Notes under the pieces: model-generated
Told to the model about the DNA's origin: nothing
What the model saw: only the letters and a program-made list of their open reading frames with translations
Databases searched by the model: none
Program-made: the position numbers and the translations under genes
Part shown: piece by piece, positions 1 through 7,356 of the stretch
Position numbering within the stretch: the first letter of the stretch is position 1
Layout: every line of letters starts with the position of its first letter
Assembly: GCA_027002825.1 (NCBI GenBank)
Contig: JALWZG010000105.1
Location: forward strand, 1-36,098
DNA: 36,098 nucleotides
Direction: 5' to 3'
Source of the DNA: Caldifarciminota bacterium
GTDB lineage: Bacteria; Hydrothermota; Hydrothermia; LBFQ01

Positions 1-193
1 CGTCGGACAGTACGAAGAAGGCCCCTTCCTCCCTCACCCGGCACCACACGTCTATCTCCCTGGAGAGAACCCCCCTTCTGACCGTGTCCACCCTTACGAA
101 AACCCTCTCATCCACCGGTGTTTCCCCACCGGTGTTCCGGGAACAGGAGACGAAGAGGACTACCGAGACTGCGATTCGTACTTTGAGGGACAT
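1..193 (-). CDS. Lipoprotein, probable RND/HlyD-type periplasmic adaptor (N-terminal part, cut by window edge)
   Basis: Only the first 64 codons are present; the frame stays open to the left edge. The product starts with a basic residue run and a hydrophobic stretch ending in a lipobox (LFVSC, lipidated Cys at residue 17), so it should be an outer- or inner-membrane-anchored lipoprotein. After a polar linker it reads VRVDTVRRGVLSREIDVW, the usual opening of efflux membrane-fusion proteins (first beta strands before the biotinyl-like hairpin). The ATG overlaps the end of ccmE by 34 nt, so it is probably the second gene of that operon and translationally coupled. The adaptor assignment rests on a short stretch and is tentative; the lipoprotein call is firmer. 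Confidence 0.55.
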   Translation of the reverse strand, partial: MSLKVRIAVSVVLFVSCSRNTGGETPVDERVFVRVDTVRRGVLSREIDVWCRVREEGAFFVLSD

Positions 194-525
194 TTCGTAA
201 GGACCGTGGTCGCCTCTATCCGACCACCGCTGTACCTCCCCTCCACCACGACGGGCATACCCACCGCAAAGGCGTCGGGTACCGCCCCCCTGTACTTCAC
301 ACGAACGCTTTTACCGTTCTCGGATATGGTGAACTCCATCTCCCTTCCTCCCCTCTCCGCCTCAACCACCGTTCCGGAAACCTTTACCTTCCTCCCATCG
401 TACCTGTCAACCTCCGCGTAAAGTTCGTCCACCGTCAGGTAATAGACGTAATTGCGGGAGGCGGCGAAGAGGATGTAGCCCACCACCGCCACCAAACCCA
501 CAAAGAAGAAGAGAACCTTCTTCAT
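160..525 (-). CDS. ccmE: Cytochrome c maturation protein CcmE, CxxxY variant
   Basis: CcmE is a membrane-anchored periplasmic heme chaperone that passes heme from CcmC to the CcmF lyase. The 121-residue product has one N-terminal membrane anchor (about residues 4-22), then YYLTVDEL, a VKVSGTVV strand, VRVKYRGAVPDAF and VVVEGRYSGG, which follow the CcmE OB-fold order. The usual heme-binding His near the C-terminus is absent: the motif is TKCPSKY, with Cys112 and Tyr116 forming CxxxY. That variant is known from archaea and some sulfate reducers. No other ccm gene is visible nearby; the next gene is the adaptor lipoprotein. A TAGAAT hexamer ends 7 nt before the ATG, which predicts a leaderless mRNA. 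Confidence 0.9.
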   Translation of the reverse strand: MKKVLFFFVGLVAVVGYILFAASRNYVYYLTVDELYAEVDRYDGRKVKVSGTVVEAERGGREMEFTISENGKSVRVKYRGAVPDAFAVGMPVVVEGRYSGGRIEATTVLTKCPSKYESQSR

Positions 526-532
526 GGAGGGT

Positions 533-538
533 ATTCTA
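533..538 (-). promoter_or_regulatory. -10 element for ccmE
   Basis: TAGAAT on the minus strand, 7 nt before the ccmE ATG. No clear -35. It lies 15 bp from the opposing rdgB element. Confidence 0.65.
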
Positions 539-553
539 CGGCCGAAACCCCTT

Positions 554-559
554 TACAAT
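554..559 (+). promoter_or_regulatory. -10 element for rdgB
   Basis: TACAAT preceded by TT, 6 nt before the TTG start of rdgB. This placement is the main reason for choosing that start codon. Confidence 0.65.
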
Positions 560-565
560 AGAGGC

Positions 566-1150
566 TTGGGAAAGCCGGCAATACTCCTCGCCACCTCCAA
601 CCCCCACAAGCTCCGCGAGGTTAAGGAAATGGTGGGTAGGTGCCTTGAACTCTTTTACCTTCCCGATTTTTCCCTCAGCTCCCCTGAGGAAACGGGAGGA
701 TCCCTGGAGGAGAACGCGAGGATCAAGGCGGTTTATGCCTTTGAGAGGACGGGCATGCCCTCCCTCGGTGAGGACACGGGTATCTTCGTGCGGGCTTTGG
801 GATGGGCACCAGGCGTTTACTCCGCGAGGTTCTCAGGGGGCGATGACAGGGAGAACAGGGAGAAGCTCCTGTACCTCCTGAGGGGAGAGAGGGACAGGTA
901 CGCCGAGTTCAGGACCGCCCTCGTCTTTTACGATGGCGAGGAGTTCAGAACTTTTACGGGGAAACTTCCGGGGTACATAACCGCCCAGGAGATGGGTGAT
1001 GGGGGGTTTGGATACGATCCCATCTTCCTGCCTCTCGGGCACGACAGGACGCTTGCACAGATGAAACCGGAGGAAAAGAACGCCATAAGCCACCGCAAAA
1101 GGGCCTTAATGGAGTTCCTCAAATGGTTTTTAAAGGAGAGCAGGCTTTAG
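566..1150 (+). CDS. rdgB: XTP/dITP (non-canonical purine NTP) pyrophosphatase
   Basis: Cytosolic house-cleaning enzyme that hydrolyses XTP, dITP and ITP to the monophosphate and pyrophosphate. The 194-residue product has the Ham1/RdgB signature: LLATSNPHK at the N-terminus (substrate-binding Ser/Asn/Lys), SLGEDTGIFV, APGVYSARFSG, the GFGYDPIF loop and SHRKRAL near the end. I start it at the TTG at 566, because the protein then begins directly with the first beta strand as in the family, and a TACAAT hexamer lies 6 nt upstream. The frame is open further upstream, but that extension has no family counterpart. The following membrane-protein gene overlaps its end by 28 nt. Confidence 0.95.
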   Translation: MGKPAILLATSNPHKLREVKEMVGRCLELFYLPDFSLSSPEETGGSLEENARIKAVYAFERTGMPSLGEDTGIFVRALGWAPGVYSARFSGGDDRENREKLLYLLRGERDRYAEFRTALVFYDGEEFRTFTGKLPGYITAQEMGDGGFGYDPIFLPLGHDRTLAQMKPEEKNAISHRKRALMEFLKWFLKESRL

Positions 1151-2514
1151 GTCGGAGGCATACATGGCTTTTGGCGACACTCATCCTCTTCGCCCTGAGC
1201 CGTCTCCTCCTGAGGGGAGTGGTGGGTATAAGGTTTGACACCTCCTCCCTCGTGTGGGCGTGGCAACTCCTCGATCCCTTATGGTTAAAGGAGGAGTCCG
1301 TTCTCAACATCCTGAAGAACCTCCACATGCAACCCCCACTCTTCAACCTCCTGACAGCCCTAACCTTAAAGGCGGGTATACCTCCGGAGGGTGTTCTGGA
1401 CCCCCTTTTCCTATTGATGGGGGCGGGTATATCCGCCTTCCTTTACCTCCTCGGATTGGAGATGGGTATACGTCCGAAGCCCTCCTTCGCCCTCGTGGGC
1501 GTATCCTTTGTCCTGAACCCCTCCTCCATCCTCTACGAGACCTGGTATTTCTACACCTACATGACCGCCTTTCTAACATCTGCCCTGGCCCTTTTCCTCG
1601 TCAGGTTTGTGAGGACACGCAGGACGTCTTATCTCGTAGTGGCCCTTTTATCCCTCTCCCTCTTAACCCTGACGAGGGCGAGCTACCATCTGGTGATATT
1701 CCCCCTGTTGGCCGCCGCCCTATGGTACTCCGTGCGACTGAAAAGGGCGGTCGTCCTGGTACTTCTGATGTCCACACCCACACTCCTGTGGTATCTCAAG
1801 AATTTGCTCCTCTTCGGCCTCTTCTCCCCGTCCAGCTGGATCGGCATGAACCTACAGAAGATGGTTTGGGGTATGCCCGGATGGGATGGAAAGAGGTTCC
1901 AGACCCTCCACGACAAGGGGATGTTATCCGCGGCCATGACCCTGCCCCCCTTCTCCCCACCCGAAGTCTACGCCGAGAGGGTTGAATGGGAAAAGAACTA
2001 CGGCGTTCCCAGCTTGGACTCCCTCAGGGAACCCACAACCGGTGGTGTGAATTACAACCACGCTGTATACCCGAAGGTTTCCAGACTCCTCCTCAGGGAC
2101 AACCTGAACCTCTTCCTGCGCCATCCCTACGTGTACTTTCGCGCCACCCTTTCCTCCTTTAAAACCTTCACCTTGCCACCTTACGCCTACCTTGACGGTT
2201 TCAGGGGTCTCTTTGACGGCGTAAACGTTGAAAAGTTTGAATCCCTAAAGGTGTGGACGGGGTTTTACAACCTCCTCTACGGGTGGTTTGGCGGTAGATC
2301 ACCCGGTATAACCACACTTCTCCTCATAGCGGCTTTTCTACTCCTCCTGCCCTCTCTGCTGAGGAGGCCCGATACGGCCCTCCTCTCGCTCCTGATGCTC
2401 TACCTCATAGGCGTGCATACGGCCTTTGAGAGGAGGGAAAACATGAGGTTTAAGTTCCAGTTTGAGGGCGTCATGGTAGTCCTCGTAGTGGGTGCGGCCG
2501 TTCGGTCAGAATAG
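1123..2514 (+). CDS. Polytopic membrane protein, GT-C-type glycosyltransferase-like
   Basis: This 463-residue protein has roughly ten hydrophobic segments spread from about residue 14 to 460. The GIRFDTSSLVWAWQLLDP region after the first segment, followed by LHMQPPLF, resembles the acidic first luminal loop of GT-C (family 39-like) glycosyltransferases, which use polyprenyl-phosphate sugars on the outer face of the inner membrane. No partner gene confirms this. The ATG at 1123 has GGAG 8 nt upstream and overlaps the end of rdgB, so the two are probably one operon. A TTG further in (TTGGCGACACTC) is a less likely start. The 3' end overlaps the convergent hypothetical gene by 9 nt. Confidence 0.65.
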   Translation: MVFKGEQALGRRHTWLLATLILFALSRLLLRGVVGIRFDTSSLVWAWQLLDPLWLKEESVLNILKNLHMQPPLFNLLTALTLKAGIPPEGVLDPLFLLMGAGISAFLYLLGLEMGIRPKPSFALVGVSFVLNPSSILYETWYFYTYMTAFLTSALALFLVRFVRTRRTSYLVVALLSLSLLTLTRASYHLVIFPLLAAALWYSVRLKRAVVLVLLMSTPTLLWYLKNLLLFGLFSPSSWIGMNLQKMVWGMPGWDGKRFQTLHDKGMLSAAMTLPPFSPPEVYAERVEWEKNYGVPSLDSLREPTTGGVNYNHAVYPKVSRLLLRDNLNLFLRHPYVYFRATLSSFKTFTLPPYAYLDGFRGLFDGVNVEKFESLKVWTGFYNLLYGWFGGRSPGITTLLLIAAFLLLLPSLLRRPDTALLSLLMLYLIGVHTAFERRENMRFKFQFEGVMVVLVVGAAVRSE

Positions 2515-3318
2515 CTTTTTGAACCGCTTCCTTATCTTCAGGACGGCCACTTTGTCTTCCATGTAGGTTATCTCGTATGCGGCCCCAGGGGTGTAGAGTT
2601 TGTATATGTTCCTTCCGGCCTTGTGCATGGGTATGATCCACACGCCCGGCTTCTTGTTTCTGACAAGACCCTTACTCGAGATCCTCGTCACCACGCTGTC
2701 GTACTTCATGTTGCTCTTCCTGAACATCCTTTCCCGGGACTTCCACATACCGTGCGTGAACTTTTTGAGCCTCCAGCCGTCCTCCTTGGGGTCGTACTCA
2801 AACTTGCCGGCGAGGAAGAGGAGGGCGTAGTAGTAATCCGTCCTTATCTCCAGATATCCCATATCCCCATCCCTCTTGGCCTCCACACTTACGATGTACT
2901 TTAGGTCCTCATCCCCGACGTAGGCGTCAAAACCCTTGCTCAACCTGATAAGGGATCCGGCGAGCAGCGCACCACCGGCGATGAGCCACGGCATGGGTGA
3001 TTTGAAAAAGTTGTTCGTACTTCTGTTTTCGGGAAAGAGGAAGTAGATACACCCACCGATCCCCATGAGACCCACCCCCGCGGCGGCGACCAGGGAGTAG
3101 GTTATCACACCCTTTCTCAGAGCGCTCGCATCCCTCTTGTAGGACACGGTGTCGCGGAAGGTCGTCCCTATGAAGAGAGAAACCGAATCCCCGAAGTGTC
3201 CCGCAATCTCTCCGTTTCCCCTCACCGCCCTGTCCACGTCCGTCCAGCTCTCGCTGATCTCCTCGTACCTGAAGCGCATCTCCTCTTCCCAGTAAGTTAT
3301 CAGGATGGCTACCAGCAT
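2506..3318 (-). CDS. Hypothetical protein with two central membrane segments
   Basis: I do not recognise a family. The 270-residue product has a charged N-terminal part, two membrane segments at about residues 70-95 and 110-128 separated by FPENRSTNNFF, and a C-terminal basic, aromatic-rich domain of about 140 residues ending in a Lys/Arg cluster. There is no convincing signal peptide. The ATG at 3318 was chosen because TAGAAT ends 7 nt upstream and a TTGACA lies 18 bp further up, which is the best complete promoter in the window. It is a single-gene unit, convergent with the membrane protein to its left and divergent from the V-ATPase-F-like gene. Confidence 0.7.
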   Translation of the reverse strand: MLVAILITYWEEEMRFRYEEISESWTDVDRAVRGNGEIAGHFGDSVSLFIGTTFRDTVSYKRDASALRKGVITYSLVAAAGVGLMGIGGCIYFLFPENRSTNNFFKSPMPWLIAGGALLAGSLIRLSKGFDAYVGDEDLKYIVSVEAKRDGDMGYLEIRTDYYYALLFLAGKFEYDPKEDGWRLKKFTHGMWKSRERMFRKSNMKYDSVVTRISSKGLVRNKKPGVWIIPMHKAGRNIYKLYTPGAAYEITYMEDKVAVLKIRKRFKKLF

Positions 3319-3325
3319 AGAGTTT

Positions 3326-3331
3326 ATTCTA
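3326..3331 (-). promoter_or_regulatory. -10 element for the hypothetical gene 2506-3318
   Basis: TAGAAT on the minus strand, 7 nt before the ATG. A consensus TTGACA (3350-3355, minus strand) sits 18 bp upstream, so this is one of only two promoters here with a good -35. Confidence 0.75.
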
Positions 3332-3367
3332 AAGCCCCGTGTGAAAACCTGTCAACCCTACCCCCTT

Positions 3368-3373
3368 TAGAAT
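3368..3373 (+). promoter_or_regulatory. -10 element for the V-ATPase-F-like gene
   Basis: TAGAAT preceded by TT, 8 nt before the ATG at 3382. The sequence in between is pyrimidine-rich and carries no Shine-Dalgarno. Confidence 0.65.
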
Positions 3374-3381
3374 AGCTCCCC

Positions 3382-3714
3382 ATGAAGAAGGGTAGGGTTT
3401 TGGCCATAGTCAGGCCGCAGTTCGCCCCCGGATTCATGCTGGCGGGTGTTGACGTGTTTGAGACGGAGGACGTGCGCACGGCCGAGAGAAAGGTGAAGGA
3501 TCTCCTGAAGGACCCGCGGGATTACCACCTCGTCATAGTGGACGACCACCTCTCGGACAGGATATCCGCCCCGACGAGGGCGAGGATGTTCACAAGCACG
3601 GAGCCCGTGTTCATAGACGTGGGACTTACCGGTACGACGGACGAGAACATAATCCGGGAGATACAGAACCTTGCACAGGAGGCTCTGGGGTACGCCATAA
3701 GGATAGACGTATGA
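3382..3714 (+). CDS. V/A-type ATP synthase subunit F-like protein, orphan
   Basis: A 110-residue protein with a Rossmann-like alternating pattern: VLAIVRPQFAPGFMLAGVDVFE at the N-terminus, then a helix (AERKVKDLL), the HLVIVDDHLSD strand and loop, and EPVFIDVGL. This order matches subunit F of V/A-type ATPases, where the GFxLAGV motif is typical; in that complex F is part of the central stalk. No other ATPase subunit is nearby. It leads an operon with a lipoprotein (ATGA overlap at its stop) and a Skp fusion, so it may instead be a stand-alone F-domain protein with another job. The predicted mRNA is leaderless. Confidence 0.65.
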   Translation: MKKGRVLAIVRPQFAPGFMLAGVDVFETEDVRTAERKVKDLLKDPRDYHLVIVDDHLSDRISAPTRARMFTSTEPVFIDVGLTGTTDENIIREIQNLAQEALGYAIRIDV

Positions 3715-4457
3715 AAAGGTTGACGGTCCTTCTGCTCCTCCTCTACGGGTGCGGCCAGGGGATGCTCCCCTCCCCTCCGAGGTTTGCCCGTGTCGTGGGG
3801 GATGAAGACGGCGGTAGGCTTGAGGTCCACTGGTACTCGCTTGAAGGGGCGGAGGAGTACGAGTTCTTGGGTCTGGACCCCAAACCACACCTGCTGTACA
3901 CCGGAATGGACACCTCCGTGAGGGTGGCGGAGAGGTTTCCCAAGTACATCCTGTTGGCACATGCCCCTTCCGATATAAAGGAGAGCGATACCCTGGAGGT
4001 TGAACCCCTTAAGGGGAGGTTTGAGCTGTACTCGTTCGGATCGGGTTTCCACAGCGCGGCCTGCGTGAACCCGGGGGACAGCACCGAACCCCTCTTCAAA
4101 TGCGATCCGGAGGACGAGGGCTATCGCAACAACCTCATATTCGTCCTTGACAGCATCTACTTCATATCACCCTCCGAAAGGGGAGACCTGTTCGGGAGCG
4201 CCAGGTCGCTCTTTGCCAGATCCGGCAGCTCTTCAGCGCCCAAACCCCCGGAGGGATACTCAACCAGGTACGGGGTAAGGCAGGGTGATACGGTTGCCGT
4301 TTGGCTGGACGGTGGAATTGAAGGTCGGTTGGACGAGTCGGACAACTTCGCCCTCGTCGTGATCGATAGCGTGTACGGTGGCGATTGGAGCAGGGATTCC
4401 GTCCGGGTTTGGGTGGAGATCAGGTATCAAAGGGTTGCGAGGTTGAGATGGTTCTGA
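3711..4457 (+). CDS. Hypothetical lipoprotein
   Basis: The 248-residue product has a short basic start, a Leu-rich stretch and a lipobox (LYGC, Cys14), so it should be lipidated and exported. The part just after the Cys (PPRFARVVGDEDGGRLEVHW, then GAEEYEF) looks like the first strands of a fibronectin-III-like domain. The rest has no recognised family, with a run of Asp-containing strands and two Cys at about 125 and 134. Its ATG overlaps the stop of the F-like gene (ATGA), with AAGGAT upstream as a plausible ribosome-binding site. Its end overlaps the Skp gene by 10 nt. Coupling suggests work on the envelope with Skp. Confidence 0.7.
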   Translation: MKRLTVLLLLLYGCGQGMLPSPPRFARVVGDEDGGRLEVHWYSLEGAEEYEFLGLDPKPHLLYTGMDTSVRVAERFPKYILLAHAPSDIKESDTLEVEPLKGRFELYSFGSGFHSAACVNPGDSTEPLFKCDPEDEGYRNNLIFVLDSIYFISPSERGDLFGSARSLFARSGSSSAPKPPEGYSTRYGVRQGDTVAVWLDGGIEGRLDESDNFALVVIDSVYGGDWSRDSVRVWVEIRYQRVARLRWF

Positions 4458-5371
4458 CCCTCCTGCTAACCCAGACCTTCAAGGTAGCATTCATAGACAT
4501 GGAGAGGATATACAACGAGTACATAGATCTGCGGGATGCCAAGGAGCAGGTGATGAGGTTCAAGGCGACACTTGAGATCAAAAGGGATTCCTTCCAGATG
4601 AAACTCGACTCCGCCAGGGAAAACCTCTTCAAGCAATGGCCCATGCTGACGGACGGTGAGAAGGTTTTGAGGTGGAGGGAGATCGAGATCCTTGAGAACA
4701 GGCTTGACAGCATAAACAGGGAGATAATACGACAGGTGGAGGCCAAGTCCAAGGAGGTTATGACCCCCTACGTCAAGAAGGTTAGGGAAACCGCCGAGAA
4801 GATAGCGAAGGACATGGGGTACGACGCCGTGTTGGACATAAGCACGGCAGTATGGGTTGACCCAAGGCACGACATAACACCCCTCGTCTTGGACGAACTC
4901 AACAAGGCCCACAAAACGGCGGGCCTCGTGATAAAAAAACTCATAGTCTTCCCCTTCAAGGAGGAGGACGTAAAGGTCAGCTCGCTGAACTTAGGTGATT
5001 CCGTTCAGATATACATATACGGCGAGCTTTCCAGAAATCCCAGGCTGGACATAATGGACGTCCAGAGGGTGAACTCCGCCCTTCAGACCAGGGGGTACAC
5101 CTGGAAGACGTTGAACGAGAGGGTGGTCTACACGACGTCTCAGGGCTTTGCGCCCGACGTTTACTTCTTCGGAAGCGTGAAGTCCTCATCCGACAACACG
5201 GTTGACGTGGTCATAGCCCTCTACGATGGTAAAACGGGACAGATCATAAGGGTCGGTGAGAACCAACTGAGAAAGGAGATAAAGAACGTGCGCACGGGGG
5301 CGGATTTCAAAAACGCCGTCTCACAGACGGCACGCCAGCTCATGAACCTTTACCTGGACCAGTTCAAATGA
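4448..5371 (+). CDS. Skp/OmpH-like chaperone fused to a TolB-N/FlgO-like domain
   Basis: Residues 12-155 match the OmpH/Skp periplasmic chaperone family: KVAFIDMERIYNEY, a long charged helical pair, then YVKKVRETAEKIAKDMGYDAVLDIS. Skp normally ends there. Here another 145 residues follow (KLIVFPFKEEDV, LGDSVQIYIYGEL, PDVYFFGSVK, IALYDGKTGQIIRV), in the strand-helix order of the FlgO/TolB-N-terminal fold. I start at the ATG at 4448, with GAGG 5 nt upstream and 10 nt of overlap with the lipoprotein gene. The signal sequence is then very short (VLTLLLTQT), which is odd for an exported chaperone. An earlier in-frame TTG at 4385 would give an unnatural N-terminus. Confidence 0.75.
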   Translation: MVLTLLLTQTFKVAFIDMERIYNEYIDLRDAKEQVMRFKATLEIKRDSFQMKLDSARENLFKQWPMLTDGEKVLRWREIEILENRLDSINREIIRQVEAKSKEVMTPYVKKVRETAEKIAKDMGYDAVLDISTAVWVDPRHDITPLVLDELNKAHKTAGLVIKKLIVFPFKEEDVKVSSLNLGDSVQIYIYGELSRNPRLDIMDVQRVNSALQTRGYTWKTLNERVVYTTSQGFAPDVYFFGSVKSSSDNTVDVVIALYDGKTGQIIRVGENQLRKEIKNVRTGADFKNAVSQTARQLMNLYLDQFK

Positions 5372-5372
5372 G

Positions 5373-6251
5373 TCAGTAGGTCCTGCTCCCTATAAAACGG
5401 GCCATATCCCTGAGGAACCCTCCCCTTTCCCCCAACACCTCCTCCACAAGGGAGACGGCCTCCTCTATCAGGTGGTCCGCCCTTCTCTTAGCACCTTCAA
5501 GACCCAGAATCCTTACGGCCGAAGCCTTGTTGAAATCCTTGCGCAACCTCTTCCCGACCTCCTCCTCGTCCCCAACGGCGTCCAGCACATCGTCCATGAT
5601 CTGGAAGGCGAGACCTATGTTCCTCCCGTACCTCCGGATGGCGGCCACCTCCTCCTCCCCCGCCCCCCCTGCTATGGCGCCTATGACCACAGAGGCCTCT
5701 ATGAGCTTACCCGTCTTGTGGGAGTGGATGAACAGCATGTCCTCCAAACCGGGATTCCCCTCCAGGGAAAGTATATCGGCCACCTGTCCCTCTATCACAC
5801 CCTTGTAGCACAGGGCGTTGTTCATCTCCTTCAGAAACCGTAGTTTTACATCCGGGGGGAAGTTTCCCTCCACGAGGACCCTGAAGGCGTGGGCGAAAAG
5901 CGCGTCCCCCGTCAGTATGGCTATGGCGTTCCCGAACACCCTGTGGACGGTGGGCTTTCCCCTGCGGAAGTCGTCGTTGTCTATGTCGGGTAGGTCGTCA
6001 TGAACAAGCGTAAAGGTGTGCACCAGCTCAATCGCCACGGCCTGGGGTAGGACGGCTTTCGGATCCTCACCGAAGGCCTCACACGTCGCGAGGGTTAGGA
6101 CGGGTCGGAGGCGCTTCCCACCCGTGAAGACGGCGTACCTCATGGCCCTGTAGAGGACCTGGGGGTACTCCTCCTCTGAGGGCAAAAAGGCGTCCAACCC
6201 CTCCTCCACCAACCTTTTGTACCTCTCCCACTCCCGGTTGAACTCCAACAT
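5373..6251 (-). CDS. ispA: Short-chain polyprenyl diphosphate synthase (FPP/GGPP synthase type)
   Basis: A 292-residue trans-isoprenyl diphosphate synthase that condenses isopentenyl diphosphate onto allylic diphosphates. It shows GGKRLRP, the first Asp-rich motif as HDDLPDIDNDDFRRGKPT, GDALFAHAF, and the second Asp-rich motif as FQIMDDVLD. The two-residue insert in the first motif (DDxxxxD) is typical of the bacterial FPP/GGPP synthases of the IspA type. The ATG follows the stop of the heme-barrel gene by 4 nt without a clear Shine-Dalgarno, so translation is probably coupled. The product likely feeds the two UbiA-type prenyltransferases in the window and undecaprenyl synthesis. It is convergent with, and nearly abuts, the Skp fusion gene. 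Confidence 0.9.
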   Translation of the reverse strand: MLEFNREWERYKRLVEEGLDAFLPSEEEYPQVLYRAMRYAVFTGGKRLRPVLTLATCEAFGEDPKAVLPQAVAIELVHTFTLVHDDLPDIDNDDFRRGKPTVHRVFGNAIAILTGDALFAHAFRVLVEGNFPPDVKLRFLKEMNNALCYKGVIEGQVADILSLEGNPGLEDMLFIHSHKTGKLIEASVVIGAIAGGAGEEEVAAIRRYGRNIGLAFQIMDDVLDAVGDEEEVGKRLRKDFNKASAVRILGLEGAKRRADHLIEEAVSLVEEVLGERGGFLRDMARFIGSRTY

Positions 6252-6255
6252 TTTT

Positions 6256-7299
6256 CTAAAACGCCCAATCCGTTGCTATTCCCACGTAGGTGCCCCTCTT
6301 GGGAAAGGCGACGGCGAACTCGTATCCCCCCTCAAGGGAGACCTTCAGGTTCTCCACGGGGAAAAAGCCCAAGGACAGCGTCAGGAGGCTCGTGTGGTTT
6401 TCCGGTACACCCTTAAACGCCCCCCGGTAGTTGTAGAGCAGGGAGGCGTAATACCTGCCGAACGTTAGGTCAAGGCCGTAGGATCCTATGACGGATGCGG
6501 TGCTGTCCTCCAAGTCAAACCTACCCAGCTTTTGATCCAGGGCGAGGAAGGACACGGCGAACAGGTCAAACCCCCCAAAACGCGTTCTCACCTCACATCC
6601 GAACCTCTGGAAACCGTCAACGGGAACGGCCACAAGGGCAAAGGAGAAGTGTTCGGTGTTCGCCCCCGTCCTCAGGAAGGGCCTTCCGTTCCTCGCGTCC
6701 AGAAGGCCGAACTGCAAAAACGGCGTTAAACTGAGAAAAGCCCCGATACCCTCCAGTTCCGCGAGTTCGTAAGCCCTCAAACCCCTATACGTCAAAACCG
6801 CGTTCCGCTTTATGAAGAACTCGGACAGGCTGAACTTCCCCATCCCAAACCTGGAATTCGCCGGCATCTTGAGGTAGAGTAGGACATCCCTGAAAACGTT
6901 GAGGGCGCTGTCGGACAGGGAGCCGCCGAGTGAAAAGAAGAAGGAGGACACCGAGCTCAGGTTAAAGGAGGAGTACAGGTTCACACCCACGTCCCCGTAA
7001 GATCTGAACTCCCCCTCCCTGGCCAGCATACCCAGGAACGCCCTCACCCTGAAGGAGACGGGGAGGTCTTGGGGGAGGTATATCTCCCCTCCTCTCCTGA
7101 ACGCCACTGTCTTCATCTTGGGGTTGTAGTTCTCGGGCATGTACAGGTTTGACTTGAACCTCTCCGCTCTGTAGCTGCTCTTCGCGTACCCCGTGTGGCA
7201 CTCGCTGCAGTTCTTCAGGTATCTCTTCGCGTAGTAGGGTATTCCGTAAAGTGGTGTTAGGTAAAACGCAGCAACCACCAACGTCAGGACGTACCGCAT
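6256..7299 (-). CDS. Exported single-heme c-type protein with a beta-barrel-like body
   Basis: The 347-residue product has a signal peptide (about residues 1-19), then PYYAKRY and one heme c site, CSECH at residues 31-35. The remaining 300 residues alternate polar and hydrophobic residues in 8-12-residue stretches rich in Gly, Phe and Tyr, and the protein ends in Phe (ATDWAF), like outer-membrane barrels. An N-terminal CxxCH before a barrel-like region is known in some uncharacterised families of Aquificae and Nitrospirae. Electron transfer across the outer membrane is an inference only. It leads an operon with the polyprenyl synthase; TAGAAT ends 6 nt before the ATG. Confidence 0.65.
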   Translation of the reverse strand: MRYVLTLVVAAFYLTPLYGIPYYAKRYLKNCSECHTGYAKSSYRAERFKSNLYMPENYNPKMKTVAFRRGGEIYLPQDLPVSFRVRAFLGMLAREGEFRSYGDVGVNLYSSFNLSSVSSFFFSLGGSLSDSALNVFRDVLLYLKMPANSRFGMGKFSLSEFFIKRNAVLTYRGLRAYELAELEGIGAFLSLTPFLQFGLLDARNGRPFLRTGANTEHFSFALVAVPVDGFQRFGCEVRTRFGGFDLFAVSFLALDQKLGRFDLEDSTASVIGSYGLDLTFGRYYASLLYNYRGAFKGVPENHTSLLTLSLGFFPVENLKVSLEGGYEFAVAFPKRGTYVGIATDWAF

Positions 7300-7305
7300 A
7301 CCTCT

Positions 7306-7311
7306 ATTCTA
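7306..7311 (-). promoter_or_regulatory. -10 element for the heme-barrel operon
   Basis: TAGAAT on the minus strand, 6 nt before the ATG. A TTGAAA (7330-7335, minus strand) lies 18 bp upstream as a reasonable -35. Confidence 0.7.
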
Positions 7312-7343
7312 CCGTTGTATCCGAACGATTTTCAACCCCCCTT

Positions 7344-7349
7344 TACAAT
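7344..7349 (+). promoter_or_regulatory. -10 element for sua5
   Basis: TACAAT preceded by TT, 7 nt before the TTG at 7357. It decides the sua5 start. Confidence 0.65.
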
Positions 7350-7356
7350 TACCGGC

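Noticed and set aside
1254-1985. 243-codon open frame within the GT-C-like membrane gene
   Set aside because: Pro/Arg/Gly-rich shadow frame on the same strand, with no start signal or family match.
6252-6262. TAGAAA close to the polyprenyl synthase ATG as a possible promoter
   Set aside because: It is the stop codon of the preceding gene and lies too close to the ATG; the 4-nt gap to that gene points to operon transcription.
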